Positions 32,435-41,591 of a DNA stretch of 64,000 nucleotides are shown piece by piece. Each line of letters begins with the position of its first letter. Positions within the stretch are counted from its first letter, which is position 1. A model generated the notes under the pieces. The model saw only the letters and a list, made by a program, of their open reading frames with translations. It ran no database searches and was not told the DNA's origin. This DNA comes from JACVRW01 sp963835705. Its GTDB lineage: Bacteria; Actinomycetota; Thermoleophilia; Solirubrobacterales; Thermoleophilaceae. The stretch spans positions 1-64,000 of the forward strand of contig CAWIGR010000001.1 in NCBI GenBank assembly GCA_963835705.1. Reading direction: 5' to 3'. The position numbers and the translations under genes were made by a program.

Positions 32435-33196
32435 TCAGCGCTCCAGGTAGCCGCGCAGCTCGTGCCAGATCTGCTCGACCCAGTCGAGGTAGGCGGGGTC
32501 GCGCCGGATCTCGTCGGAGCCGTGGCTGCGGTCGACACCCGGGCGCACCACCTTCGACACGCTCGATGGGCCCCGGGTCAGGATCACGACCTGGTCGGAG
32601 ACGTAGACGGCCTCCTCGATCGAGTGGGTAACGAAGATCACGGTCTTGCTCTCGTCGCTGAGCAGGCGCAGCAGGTCGTCCTGGAACTGGCGGCGGATCT
32701 GCTCGTCGACCGACGCGAAGGGCTCGTCCATCAGCAGGATGTCGGCGTCCACCGCGAGGGCCCGGGCGAGGCCCACGCGCTGCCGCATTCCACCGGAAAG
32801 CTGGTGGGGGTAGGAGTCCTCGAAGCCCGACAGCCCCACCTTCTCGACATACGCGCGCGCGGTCTCCTCGCGCTCCTTGCGGGGCGTCCCGCGCAGCTCC
32901 AGGCCGAAGGCGACGTTGCGCAGCACCGTCGCCCAGGGCATCAGGGCGAAGTCCTGGAACACGAAGGCCCGGTCCGGCCCGGGCCCTGCAACGGGGGCGC
33001 CGTCCACCTCGACCCGGCCGGACGTGGCCTCGACCAGTCCCGCGACGATCTTCAGCGTGGTGGTCTTCCCGCACCCACTGGGGCCGATGATGCTGGTGAG
33101 CTCGCCCTTGGGCACGTCGAAGCTGAGGCCGCCCAGGGCGCGGACGCCGCCGGCGAATTCCTTGGTGAGGTCGACGATGCGGACGCTGTCGGTCAT
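32435..33196 (-). CDS. ABC transporter ATP-binding protein (NitT/TauT type)
   Basis: 253 residues with all nucleotide-binding motifs: Walker A GPSGCGKTTTLK near residue 40, Q-loop FQDFALMPW, signature LSGGMRQRVGLARAL, Walker B ADILLMDEPFASVD and the H-loop VTHSIEEAV. Powers the two neighbouring permeases. Start overlaps the second permease's stop by four bases. Order ATPase-flanked-by-permeases is a common variant of this importer family. Confidence 0.92.
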   Translation of the reverse strand: MTDSVRIVDLTKEFAGGVRALGGLSFDVPKGELTSIIGPSGCGKTTTLKIVAGLVEATSGRVEVDGAPVAGPGPDRAFVFQDFALMPWATVLRNVAFGLELRGTPRKEREETARAYVEKVGLSGFEDSYPHQLSGGMRQRVGLARALAVDADILLMDEPFASVDEQIRRQFQDDLLRLLSDESKTVIFVTHSIEEAVYVSDQVVILTRGPSSVSKVVRPGVDRSHGSDEIRRDPAYLDWVEQIWHELRGYLER

Positions 33197-34002
33197 GCCT
33201 CCCTCAACTCAGGCCGGAAGAGGCGCCGTTCCAGGTTCTGAAGCAGCGTCACGCTGATGCTCGCGACCAGGATGATGGACAGGATGGCCGCGAACATCTC
33301 GGGATAGTCGGCGGTGGACCGGTAGAAGGTGATCAGGTCGCCGACGCCGGTCGGGGTGATGATGAGCTCGGCGAGGATGGCGCCGGTGAAGCCCTGGGCG
33401 AGGCCAAGCCGCAGCCCGGCGAAGATCAGGCCGCTGCCTGCCGGGATAATCACCTTCCAGATCTGCTGCCAGCGGCTCGCCAGGAACGCGTTGCTCATCT
33501 CGAGCAGCGACCGCGGGGTGTTGGCGATGCCGCGGTAGGAGTTGAGCACGATCACGGGCGCGCTGAGCAGGACCACCGCGAACACCTTGGCGGTGAAGCC
33601 GATTCCGTAGACGAACGTGATCAGCGGGACGATCGCCGCCGACGGCGAGGCCTGCAGCACGATGAACACGGGCAGCCCCATCCACTCGGCCCGCGGGAAG
33701 AGGCCCATGACAAGTCCGGCGAACACTCCGCCTACGGCGGTGAGCAGCAGGCCGACGATCAGGGGTCCGGCGGTCTCGGCGTATGCCTCGGCGAAGGTGC
33801 CGTCCACCAGCATCTCACCGAACGCGGCGAGCGTGTCGGTACAGGAGGGAAACGCGATGTTGATCCCGGCGTTTCCGGCCCACTCCCACAGCCCGAGCAC
33901 GAACAGGATCGACGCGGCACGCAGCACCCAGGGGCTGGTCACGCCGGCCGCCGCGCGGCGGGGCGCCGTGCGGCCGGCGCGGATCCCGGCCGACGCGGCC
34001 AC
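33193..34002 (-). CDS. ABC transporter permease (NitT/TauT type), second
   Basis: 269 residues, six transmembrane segments (AASILFVLGLWEWAGNAGIN first). The EAA loop is ASRWQQIWKVIIPAGSGLIF near 178 and QGFTGAILAELIITPTGVGD follows. The 20-residue basic N-terminus is cytoplasmic. Its ATG lies two bases after the binding-protein stop. Works as partner of the 31681-32433 permease. Confidence 0.89.
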   Translation of the reverse strand: MAASAGIRAGRTAPRRAAAGVTSPWVLRAASILFVLGLWEWAGNAGINIAFPSCTDTLAAFGEMLVDGTFAEAYAETAGPLIVGLLLTAVGGVFAGLVMGLFPRAEWMGLPVFIVLQASPSAAIVPLITFVYGIGFTAKVFAVVLLSAPVIVLNSYRGIANTPRSLLEMSNAFLASRWQQIWKVIIPAGSGLIFAGLRLGLAQGFTGAILAELIITPTGVGDLITFYRSTADYPEMFAAILSIILVASISVTLLQNLERRLFRPELREA

Positions 34003-34004
34003 CG

Positions 34005-35021
34005 TCAGTTGCCCGATTCCTCGACCGCGCCCAGCGCGCTCTCGGACGGCTCGAGGGTCCAGAAGTCCTCGACCTGGAGGTCCGCCGGGTCACCCTCGAG
34101 CTGGCCGGCCTCCCCGTAGAACACGAAGTCCTCCTTGGCGGCCGGCTCGCCGCCGCAGTCCTCGGTGAACAGACCCTCCTCGGCGGCCTGCTCGTAGTAG
34201 GGCAGCAGCTCCTCCTCGAGCTCGGCCGGCAGGTCGGGCAGCAGCCCGAGCCGCTCCCGCTCCTCCTGGACGTACTGGGGGTCATCGACCATGGACTGCC
34301 AGACCGTGAGGATCTCCTCTAGAAGGACCTGGAGGGACTCCTGGTTTTCCTCCATCCACGCGGTGTTGCCGAACAGCACCTCGTCGCTCGCCTCGGTTTC
34401 GGGCGTCGGCAGCGAGTGGAACTTGCCCGGCGCCTGGGACATGACGAAGTTCTTGGTCGGGATGTCGAGCATGGCGGCCTGGAGGTTGCCGCGCAGCAGC
34501 GCTGTCGCGCGCACCTCGGCGCCCGGCACGTACGCGATCTCGCCGAAGTTGATGCCCTCCTCCTCCTCGATGATCCGGGCGAGCGCCTCCGAAGTCGAGC
34601 CACGGGAGTGCACGGCGAATGTCTCGCCGTCGAGCGCCTGCCAGTCGGGGTAGGCGGCCTTGTCGACCACGGGGTAGAAGCGAATGCGCTGGAGCTGGCA
34701 GGTGATCCGCAGCGGAGCCCCGGAGCCCTGGATCAGGCCGTAGGGCGCGCCGAGGCCCACATCGGCCTGCCCGCCGACCACCGCCTGGTTGGCGAGGTCC
34801 TCGTCGGCGAGCTCGATCAGCTCGACGTCGGTGCCCCGCTTGCGGACGCGCTCCATGGCGATGAAGAGGGCGAGCGTCTCAACCGACTCGATGTCGCCGA
34901 GAGCGACCCGGATGCTGCCGCCGCCTTCGGCTTCCGAGCCTCCGCCCGAGTCGTCATCGTCACCGCACGCTGCGAACAGCAGCAACGCCAGGATCGCAAC
35001 GAGTGCCCACACCCTCTTCAT
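34005..35021 (-). CDS. ABC substrate-binding lipoprotein (NMT1/TauA-like)
   Basis: 338 residues with a lipoprotein signal (VWALVAILALLLFAAC, lipobox FAAC at about residue 19) then an acidic linker DDDDSGGGSEAEGGG. The mature domain shows VALGDIESVETLALFIAMER, NQAVVGGQADVGLG and KNFVMSQAPGKFHSLP, typical of the NMT1/THI5-like periplasmic binding fold. Captures the ligand outside the membrane for the ABC importer. First gene of the operon; a GntR regulator is divergent 65 bases away. Confidence 0.88.
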   Translation of the reverse strand: MKRVWALVAILALLLFAACGDDDDSGGGSEAEGGGSIRVALGDIESVETLALFIAMERVRKRGTDVELIELADEDLANQAVVGGQADVGLGAPYGLIQGSGAPLRITCQLQRIRFYPVVDKAAYPDWQALDGETFAVHSRGSTSEALARIIEEEEGINFGEIAYVPGAEVRATALLRGNLQAAMLDIPTKNFVMSQAPGKFHSLPTPETEASDEVLFGNTAWMEENQESLQVLLEEILTVWQSMVDDPQYVQEERERLGLLPDLPAELEEELLPYYEQAAEEGLFTEDCGGEPAAKEDFVFYGEAGQLEGDPADLQVEDFWTLEPSESALGAVEESGN

Positions 35022-35053
35022 GACCGCTCCTCCGTCCGTCCCTCGAAGTGGGC

Positions 35054-35072
35054 GAACATATCAGATATGTTC
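35054..35072. promoter_or_regulatory. Perfect 19-bp palindrome, probable GntR operator
   Basis: GAACATAT-CAG-ATATGTTC: 8-bp arms around a 3-bp centre, wholly inside the 65-bp region between the divergent binding-protein and GntR genes. FCD-type GntR repressors bind such short-spaced inverted repeats. The site is AT-rich in a very GC-rich setting and probably overlaps the promoters of both genes. Confidence 0.75.
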
Positions 35073-35086
35073 TACTGGGAGGCGCA

Positions 35087-35779
35087 ATGAGCAACCTGAA
35101 ATCGCACGCGATCTACGGAGCCCTTCGGGAGCGGATCCTGTCCAACGACATCGGCCCGGGCACGCGCCTGGTGATGCGCGAGGTCGCGAACCAGTACGAG
35201 GCCAGCGACATCCCCGTCCGCGAGGCGCTGCGCATGCTCGAGCGGGACGGCCTGGTCGAGACCGCTCCGTACCGCGGGGCGAGGGTCACCACGCTCACGG
35301 CGAAGGAGGTCGAGGAGACCTACTTCATCCGCTCGCACCTGGAGAGCATCGCGACGGGGCTCGCCGCCGAACGGATCACCGACGCCGAGCTGGCTCAGCT
35401 CGACCGGCTGATGAGCGAGATGAGAGGGGCGGTCGAGGCACAGGACGGCCCGACGTTCTCCGACATCAACCTCGAGTTCCACCGCACGATCGTGGCCAGC
35501 TGCGGCAACGACATGCTGCGTGAGCTGACGATGGACATCTGGCAGCGCCATTCCGGCTTCCAGCGGGTCTTCCGAATGGTTCCTGGCCGAATCGCCACCT
35601 CGCAGCGCGAGCACGAGGGCATCATGGAGGCGCTCCGCGACCATGACGCCGAGCGAGCGTCCCGGCTCGCGCTATTGCACAAGCGGTCCGTCGGCGACTC
35701 CGTCAGCAAGCTCGTCGACGAGGCCGGCGAGGACCGGTCGGATCCGGCGGGCGACGGCGCGGGTCTTGCGGCGCGCTGA
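35087..35779 (+). CDS. GntR-family regulator with FCD domain
   Basis: 230 residues. Winged helix at the N-terminus (GALRERILSNDIGPGTRLVM, SDIPVREALRMLERDGLVE) and an all-helical FCD effector domain with metal-ligand pattern IRSHLESIATGLAA, INLEFHRTIVASCGND and SQREHEGIMEAL. Start 35087 has GGGAGG upstream; an upstream in-frame ATG would read through the operator. Divergent from the ABC operon and very likely controls it and the FAH gene in response to the imported acid. Confidence 0.9.
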   Translation: MSNLKSHAIYGALRERILSNDIGPGTRLVMREVANQYEASDIPVREALRMLERDGLVETAPYRGARVTTLTAKEVEETYFIRSHLESIATGLAAERITDAELAQLDRLMSEMRGAVEAQDGPTFSDINLEFHRTIVASCGNDMLRELTMDIWQRHSGFQRVFRMVPGRIATSQREHEGIMEALRDHDAERASRLALLHKRSVGDSVSKLVDEAGEDRSDPAGDGAGLAAR

Positions 35780-35820
35780 CGTCCCGCGTCAGCGAAACGT
35801 CAGCCGAATGTCAGCGGGTC
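35775..35820. promoter_or_regulatory. 11-bp-period direct repeats upstream of 35865 gene
   Basis: GTCAGC occurs three times at exact 11-base spacing (35788, 35799, 35810), within CGTCAGCgaaaCGTCAGCcgaaTGTCAGC. The first unit also pairs with GCTGACG at 35775-35781 to make a 7-bp hairpin at the end of the GntR gene. Same-face, one-turn direct repeats are the layout bound by OmpR/PhoB-type response regulators. It lies 45 bases before the ribosome-binding site of the next gene. Confidence 0.5.
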
Positions 35821-35864
35821 GTGGTCTCCTGCAGCACACGGTCAACGGAGCAAAGGAGACAGCA

Positions 35865-36236
35865 ATGTTCGACGCCAATTCCAATCGCCTTCGTTTCGCA
35901 ACCGAAGAGGACGCGCACGCACTGAGGCGGCTCGCCGAGCAGAGCTCGCAGCGGCCGCTCGCCGGCCGCGTCCTGATCGGCCAGATCGACGGCACGCCCG
36001 CCGCGGCGCTGTCGCTCGAGGACGGGCGCGCCATCGCCGGCCGCTCGTATCGCACGGACCATCTGGTCGCCACGCTGCGTATGCGAGCCGGCGCCATCCG
36101 GGCCTACGAGTCCACGCCGTCGCTGAGCGAGCGACTGCGGGCCGCGCTTTCCTCCTACAGCGCCGGAGAGGCGCAGCCCGCGTCGGTGTCACGCATCGGG
36201 GATGCCGGCCACGCGCCCGAGCGCATCGCCGCGTAG
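35865..36236 (+). CDS. Small GNAT-like hypothetical protein
   Basis: 123 residues, start fixed by AAAGGAG seven bases upstream. LRFATEEDAHALRRLAEQSS, VLIGQIDGTPAAALSLEDGR and an RTDHLVATLRMRA helix are the short, half-acetyltransferase-like pattern found in many actinobacteria; the acetyl-CoA pyrophosphate loop is absent. The C-terminal 35 residues look disordered. Function unknown. The repeats just upstream suggest control by a two-component system. Confidence 0.65.
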   Translation: MFDANSNRLRFATEEDAHALRRLAEQSSQRPLAGRVLIGQIDGTPAAALSLEDGRAIAGRSYRTDHLVATLRMRAGAIRAYESTPSLSERLRAALSSYSAGEAQPASVSRIGDAGHAPERIAA

Positions 36237-36239
36237 CGC

Positions 36240-36984
36240 ACGGGCTCGAGGCGGCGGCGGTCATCGCGCGGCCCCGGCTATGGTCGCGTGGTCGAGCAAC
36301 GTGGCGAGCTCGGTGCTCTGCGCCTCGAGGAATCGGCAGAACGGCCAGAGTCTCGCCCACAGCTCGCGGGCGGCGGGGAGGTCGATGTCCTCGACTACAG
36401 GATCGGGATGTCGATCGCGTTCGCGACCGCCGTGTAGTGCGCGAGCAGCTCCCGCCACGGCAGCGCCTCATTCTCGGCGTGGACTCGACGGCCGAGCTCG
36501 TCGCCGCACTCGGGCCCGAGCGTACACCGGACGCCCGCGTCGGGCATCAGGCTACGGCTTGACCTGACCGCGCCCGAATCTGGGCACGATGCGCCGTGCG
36601 CGTAAGGGGCGGGGCGGTCGGCCCGCCACCGGCGCCCGTTCGTGCCGCCCGAGCGCGCAGCGCGGGATGCCCGGGCCTCCACGACACGGGACGCGGTACA
36701 AAGGTGAAGGTCCAGCCGACCGCCCCCGCGATCGAATGCCCCAGGCATTGGCCGATCTGCGCCGTGAGCGAAGCCGCTGGCTCGTCAGCAGTCCCCGTCC
36801 GACGGCAGTGCGCGGACCCAGATGGCGGGTCCAGCGAGTTATGGTCATCCCGTGCGAGCTAAGGATCCGCGACCACCCGAAGGGTCGACGACAGGATTCT
36901 GAGTGCGATCACCGAGCGTCGCCGCTACCAGGACGCTGTCAATTCGTGCAGGTTGGCGACTCACCCACGTCTTCAGAGGAATCT
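36240..36984. other. 745 bases without a confident gene
   Basis: On the minus strand two frames look protein-like in succession: ALPWRELLAHYTAVANAIDI (to about 36400) and LWARLWPFCRFLEAQSTEL (about 36390 to 36261), so a small frameshifted gene may lie there. No family recognised. The rest (36560-36984) has only short frames and presumably the promoter of the cyclase gene, which has an AGAGGA site. Confidence 0.35.
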
Positions 36985-38049
36985 ATGCACGCATCGATAC
37001 TCATTGCAGACGACGACTCACTCAGCCGCAAGCTGCTCATTCGCCTTCTCGAGCAGGATGGGCACGATGTCCGCGCCGCCGAGAACGGCGCCGAGGCGCT
37101 GGAGCTCTTCGAGGAGGAGCCGTGCGATGTGGTCCTGCTCGACATCGTCATGCCGGAGCTCGACGGCGTGTCGGTTCTCCAGCGCCTGAAGCAGACGCCC
37201 GACGCCCAACACATCCCGGTGATCATGATCTCGGCAGTCGACGAGATCGACAGCGTGGTGCGTTGCATCGAGATCGGCGCCGACGACTACCTACCGAAGC
37301 CGTTCAATCCGGTGGTCCTGCGAGCGAGGATCAACGCGGGCCTCACGAAGAAGCGGCTTCATGACCTCGAGCGTGCACGGGTTCGGGACGTCTTTTCGCG
37401 GTTTCTCCCCGAGCACGTCGTCGACGACGTGCTCGAGCGAACGGACGAGGATCCACGGCTCGGCGGCGTGCGAAGCGTCGGAACCGTGGTGTTCACGGAT
37501 CTTCGTGGCTTCACGACCTTCGCGGAGGCGCGACCGCCGGAGCTCGTGATCGAGGCGCTGAACAAGTACTTCGACGAGACGAGCGACTCGATCCTCGAGC
37601 ACGGGGGCACCCTCGTCGCGTATCACGGAGACGGATTCCTCGCCGCCTTCGGCGCGCCCATCGAGGTCGAGGACCACGCAGACCGCGCCCTCGCCACCGC
37701 GCGCGACATCATCGACGTGCGCCTCCCGCGCTTCAACGAGTGGCTGCGCCGAGAAGGCGTAGGCGAGGAGATCCGTTTGGGCGTGGGCCTCAACAGTGGG
37801 CCGTTCATGTCCGGCAACGTCGGGTCGCCCCGCCGGCTCGAGTACACCGTGCACGGCGACACCGTGAACACCGCGTCGCGCATCGAGGGAATGACGAAGA
37901 CCATCGGGGGCCCGATCCTCCTCGCCCAGTCGACCCGCCAAGCGCTACTGCGACCGCCGGACGACCTCCAGTTGCTCGGTGAGTTCGAGGTCCGGGGACG
38001 CAAGTCGGCGGTCACGCTGTGGACGCTTGACAACGTCCACTCGGCGTGA
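36985..38049 (+). CDS. Response regulator with adenylate/guanylate cyclase output
   Basis: 354 residues. Residues 1-125 form a receiver: ILIADDDSLSRKLLIRLLEQ, phosphoacceptor Asp in VVLLDIVMPELDG (about 51), PKPFNP lysine. A coiled linker follows, then a class III cyclase domain (about 160-340): VVFTDLRGFTTFAE with the first metal Asp, AYHGDGFLAAFGAP with the second, GLNSGPFMSGNVG and VHGDTVNTASRIEG with Asn/Arg for catalysis. It should make cAMP or cGMP when phosphorylated. It ends four bases from the end of the convergent hybrid kinase gene, its likely partner. Confidence 0.9.
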   Translation: MHASILIADDDSLSRKLLIRLLEQDGHDVRAAENGAEALELFEEEPCDVVLLDIVMPELDGVSVLQRLKQTPDAQHIPVIMISAVDEIDSVVRCIEIGADDYLPKPFNPVVLRARINAGLTKKRLHDLERARVRDVFSRFLPEHVVDDVLERTDEDPRLGGVRSVGTVVFTDLRGFTTFAEARPPELVIEALNKYFDETSDSILEHGGTLVAYHGDGFLAAFGAPIEVEDHADRALATARDIIDVRLPRFNEWLRREGVGEEIRLGVGLNSGPFMSGNVGSPRRLEYTVHGDTVNTASRIEGMTKTIGGPILLAQSTRQALLRPPDDLQLLGEFEVRGRKSAVTLWTLDNVHSA

Positions 38050-38053
38050 GCTC

Positions 38054-41000
38054 TCAGGACGGCGCTTGCGATCGTAGTGCCGCGAGAGCGCGCTGGAGCC
38101 GGGCGTACTCCCGCTCGATTCGATCCGCGAGCCCGTCGGCGCCGACCAGCCGGCCGTCCTTGGCGCGCTCTTCGAGCTCGCGGCAGAGCTCCGAGAAGTC
38201 CTCGCCGCCGAAGGTCGCGCCGTTCGACTTGAGCGTGTGGGCCGCTCGCCGGGTTTCGTCGACGTCATCCTGCTCAAGGGCCCGCCGTAGCGTCGCCAGC
38301 AGAGCCGGCGCCTCCGCGAGAAATTCGTCGATCACCTCCGCCAGGAAGTCGTCGCCGCCGATCTCCCTCAGGCTCTCGAGTGCGGCCGCCGCGAGGGTGA
38401 CGCCGGCGTCATCCGAACTCGCTTCGGCCCTGTCCCGGAGCGGGCGGACATGGCGCAGCGCCCGCGCCAGCTCGTCAGGGCGAATTGGCTTGGCCAGGTA
38501 GTCGTCCATCCCGGCCGAGAAGCACGCTTCGCGATCCTCGGGCCTGACGTTCGCCGTCATGGCGATGATGCGGGGGCGGACCCCCGGAGGCCAGCGCTCG
38601 CAGATCCGACGGGAGGCGTCGAGACCGTCCAGCTCGGGCATCTGGATGTCCATCAGGACGACGTCGTAGGGCTGCCGCTCGAGTGCCTCCAGGGCCTCCA
38701 GGCCATCCCACGCCACGTCCGCTCGGTACCCGAGCCGATCGAGGAGAGCGAGCGCGACCTTCTGGTTCACGGCGTTGTCCTCGGCGAGGAGGATGTGTAG
38801 GGCGGACGTCGCAGGCTTGACGCCGTCCGCTGCGACCGGAGGGGCCTCGGGCTCCTTCGCCCGATCGGCGAGCACGGTGATCAACGCGTTGAAGAGCTGA
38901 GAGGCCTTCAGCGGCTTAGCGAGCTGGACGGCGAACTCGCTCGCTGTCCGCGCGTCCTGGAGCCGACCGAGTGAGGTGATGAGCAGGAGCGGAAGCTCGT
39001 GCTCGCCTCGGTGCTTGCGGATCTCACGCGCGAGGGTCAACCCATCCATGCCCGGCATCGTCATGTCGAGCACGGCGATGTCGAGCCGCTCGCCGGCCGT
39101 GATCAGCGCAAGCGCCTCGAGGGGGCCCTCAACCGCTACGGGCTCCATCGCCCACGCTCGCGTCTGTCGAATCACGATCTCGCGGTTCGTCGCGTTGTCG
39201 TCGACGACGAGGATTCGCTTTCCCGCGAGCTGCGGAAGTCCCTCGTACTCGGAGAATCGCGCCGGCACTTCTACCTCCTCGGCGACGAGCCCGATGTGGA
39301 AGGTCGACCCTTTGCCCTCCTCGCTCTCCACCCACATTGTCCCGCCCATGAGCTCCACGAGGCGCCTTGAGATCGCAAGCCCGAGCCCGGTGCCCCCGTA
39401 GCGTCGCGTGGTCGAGGCGTCGACCTGGCTGAAGGAGGCGAACAGCCCGTCCATCCGGTCCTGCGGGATGCCGATGCCCGTGTCGCGCACTGCGAGATGG
39501 AGCCGATACGAGTCCGAAGCCTGGCGCTCGGCGCCGACGTGGACCACGACCTCGCCTTCTTCGGTGAACTTGATGGCGTTTGAGAGCAGGTTGAGCAACA
39601 CCTGCCGGAGCCTGGTCACATCGCCCACGACCCCCACCGGCGCGTCCTCGTCGAAGAGATAGCCGAGCTCGACGTCCTTCTCCGAGGCCCGCGGCGCAAT
39701 GATGTCGAGCGCTCCCTCGACGCATTCGCGGAGATCGAACGGCTCTTGCTCCAGCTCGAGCCGGCCGGCCTCGATCTTCGAGTAATCGAGAATGTCGTCG
39801 ATCACGCGGAGCAAACCGTCTCCGCTGGACCGGACTACCTCGGCGAACTCGCGCTGCTCCGGCGTGAGCTCCGTTCCGAGCAGGAGACCGGTCATCCCGA
39901 TCACGGCGTTCATCGGCGTCCTTATCTCGTGGCTCATCGTGGCGAGGAAGGCGCTCTTCGCCTGCGTCGCCGACTCAGCCTCCTCGCGAGCCTGCTGCAG
40001 CTCGCTGACGTAGTTGGCCTTGTCGATCGCCGTCGCGGCGAACGCGGCAAACACCTTTGCGGTGTTCGCGTGCTCAGGCGTGTAGAAGTCGGCCTCGAAC
40101 GAGTCGACCGTCAGCATCCCAGTCAGCCGATCGCCGACGAGCAACGGCACGGCCAGCCATCCCTTGACGCGTCCCCCTCCGTGGGCCTCCTCATTGAAAT
40201 GCTCGAACCGCGCGGAGACGTCTGGAATGATCACCGGCTCCCGCGTTTCGACCACCTCGCGCGCGGGATCGTCGGATCCCCGCCAGTCGAAGCGCATTCC
40301 GAGCACTTCCTCGAGGTTCGGAAAGCCATGGCCGCCGACGATCACCATCTCGGCTCCGTCGAGTTGCTGGACGCTGGCAGTTCGATAAGGCACCACCTTG
40401 CGCAACTCCGCGAGGATCAGATCGAAGACTTCGGGCACCTCCAGCGTGCTGCCGAGCGACTGGGCCGCCGCGCGTAGCGTGTCGGCCTGTTCGCGGGCGG
40501 CGCGCTCGGTCTCCAGCAGGCGCGCGTTCTCGATCGCCATCGCGGCCTGAGCTGCGAAGGCCGTCGCGAGCTCCGCCAGTCCCTCGTCGTAGAAGTCGGG
40601 TTCGAACTTGTCGACGCTGATGACGCCGATCAAGCGGTCGCTGACGATCATTGGGATACAGAGCCACCCGCGAATGCGTCCACCGCCGTGCAGCTGACTC
40701 GCGAAGTGCGGGTGGTGCGACACGTCGGCGAAGACTTGTGGCTGCTTCGACCGCACCACCTGGATCCCGGGGTTGGTTTCGTCGTCCAGGCTGAAGCCCA
40801 CCCCGACCATCCCCCGCGAGTCTTCGAAGCCGCGCCCGCTCACGATCACCAGACGGTTTCCTTGAATCACCTGGATGGAACAGCTGTCGTAGGGCACGAC
40901 CTTTTGCAGCTCGGCGAGAATCGTTTCGAACGTGTCTTTGAGACTCAGCGTCTTCCCGAGCATCTGCGTTACGGCCAGTAGCGTCTCGGCCCGCTCTCGT

Positions 41001-41404
41001 GCGCGTTGGAGTTCGGTGATGTCGTGGTAGATCGCGTAGAAGCCGACGTGCTCACCGGCGACCCTGAGCGGCACGAGCATCATCTGCACGTCGACCAGCT
41101 TCCCGTCCTTCCGTACGCGACGAGTGATCCTGTCGGCACGGTCGTTCTCGAGCGCCTCGTGGGTGACGTTCCGGCCTTCTCCGCGAAGGTTGTCGTTGAG
41201 GACGAGGTCGTCGATCAGACACCCGATGGCCTCCTGCGGCGCGTAGCCAAAGAGCTGCGCCGCCGCTGGGTTCCAGCCCGTCACACGCTGAGCGGCGTCC
41301 ATGACCACGATGGCGACCGGGCTGATCTCGACGAGCGACTCAAGCTCGTCCCGGCGGCGGCGCGCCTCCGCGAGCTCAGACGAGAGGTCGACTTCCGGCG
41401 TCAT
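38054..41404 (-). CDS. Hybrid sensor histidine kinase PAS-GAF-GAF-HisKA-HATPase-REC-REC-HPt
   Basis: 1,116 residues from ATG 41404 (GAAGAGGG site). PAS about 25-130 (VEISPVAIVVMDAAQRVTGW), two GAF repeats about 145-300 and 315-465 (each with VPYxSxxxQ and HGGGRxxGWL), HisKA with FLATMSHEIRTPMNAVIGM (His about 493), HATPase with LLNLLSNAIKFTEEG and GGTGLGLAISRRL, receivers starting ILVVDDNATNREIV (about 750) and ILLAEDNAVNQKVAL (about 880; Asp in VVLMDIQMPELDG), and a C-terminal HPt with AAHTLKSNGATFGG. No transmembrane segment, so it is cytosolic. An internal phosphorelay whose HPt could feed the convergent receiver-cyclase. Confidence 0.92.
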   Translation of the reverse strand: MTPEVDLSSELAEARRRRDELESLVEISPVAIVVMDAAQRVTGWNPAAAQLFGYAPQEAIGCLIDDLVLNDNLRGEGRNVTHEALENDRADRITRRVRKDGKLVDVQMMLVPLRVAGEHVGFYAIYHDITELQRARERAETLLAVTQMLGKTLSLKDTFETILAELQKVVPYDSCSIQVIQGNRLVIVSGRGFEDSRGMVGVGFSLDDETNPGIQVVRSKQPQVFADVSHHPHFASQLHGGGRIRGWLCIPMIVSDRLIGVISVDKFEPDFYDEGLAELATAFAAQAAMAIENARLLETERAAREQADTLRAAAQSLGSTLEVPEVFDLILAELRKVVPYRTASVQQLDGAEMVIVGGHGFPNLEEVLGMRFDWRGSDDPAREVVETREPVIIPDVSARFEHFNEEAHGGGRVKGWLAVPLLVGDRLTGMLTVDSFEADFYTPEHANTAKVFAAFAATAIDKANYVSELQQAREEAESATQAKSAFLATMSHEIRTPMNAVIGMTGLLLGTELTPEQREFAEVVRSSGDGLLRVIDDILDYSKIEAGRLELEQEPFDLRECVEGALDIIAPRASEKDVELGYLFDEDAPVGVVGDVTRLRQVLLNLLSNAIKFTEEGEVVVHVGAERQASDSYRLHLAVRDTGIGIPQDRMDGLFASFSQVDASTTRRYGGTGLGLAISRRLVELMGGTMWVESEEGKGSTFHIGLVAEEVEVPARFSEYEGLPQLAGKRILVVDDNATNREIVIRQTRAWAMEPVAVEGPLEALALITAGERLDIAVLDMTMPGMDGLTLAREIRKHRGEHELPLLLITSLGRLQDARTASEFAVQLAKPLKASQLFNALITVLADRAKEPEAPPVAADGVKPATSALHILLAEDNAVNQKVALALLDRLGYRADVAWDGLEALEALERQPYDVVLMDIQMPELDGLDASRRICERWPPGVRPRIIAMTANVRPEDREACFSAGMDDYLAKPIRPDELARALRHVRPLRDRAEASSDDAGVTLAAAALESLREIGGDDFLAEVIDEFLAEAPALLATLRRALEQDDVDETRRAAHTLKSNGATFGGEDFSELCRELEERAKDGRLVGADGLADRIEREYARLQRALAALRSQAPS

Positions 41405-41591
41405 CGACCCTCTTCGCAGCCCGGGTACCACGACGCCACGCAGCCGCCATCGGGATAGCCCTGCCATCGGGCGCCTGGTCACAACCGCAGTATCCTGCGA
41501 TAGGGCAGGCTCGTCCAGGGAGGAACGCCTCGACTGCGGCCGCAAACCCATTCCTACGTGTTGCCTCGGTGCTGCTATGAGACGCCCTGTG

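Noticed and set aside
36261..36540. Possible small frameshifted gene on the minus strand
   Set aside because: Two protein-like frames can be joined by one shift, but no family match or ribosome-binding site supports it; left as an unassigned stretch.
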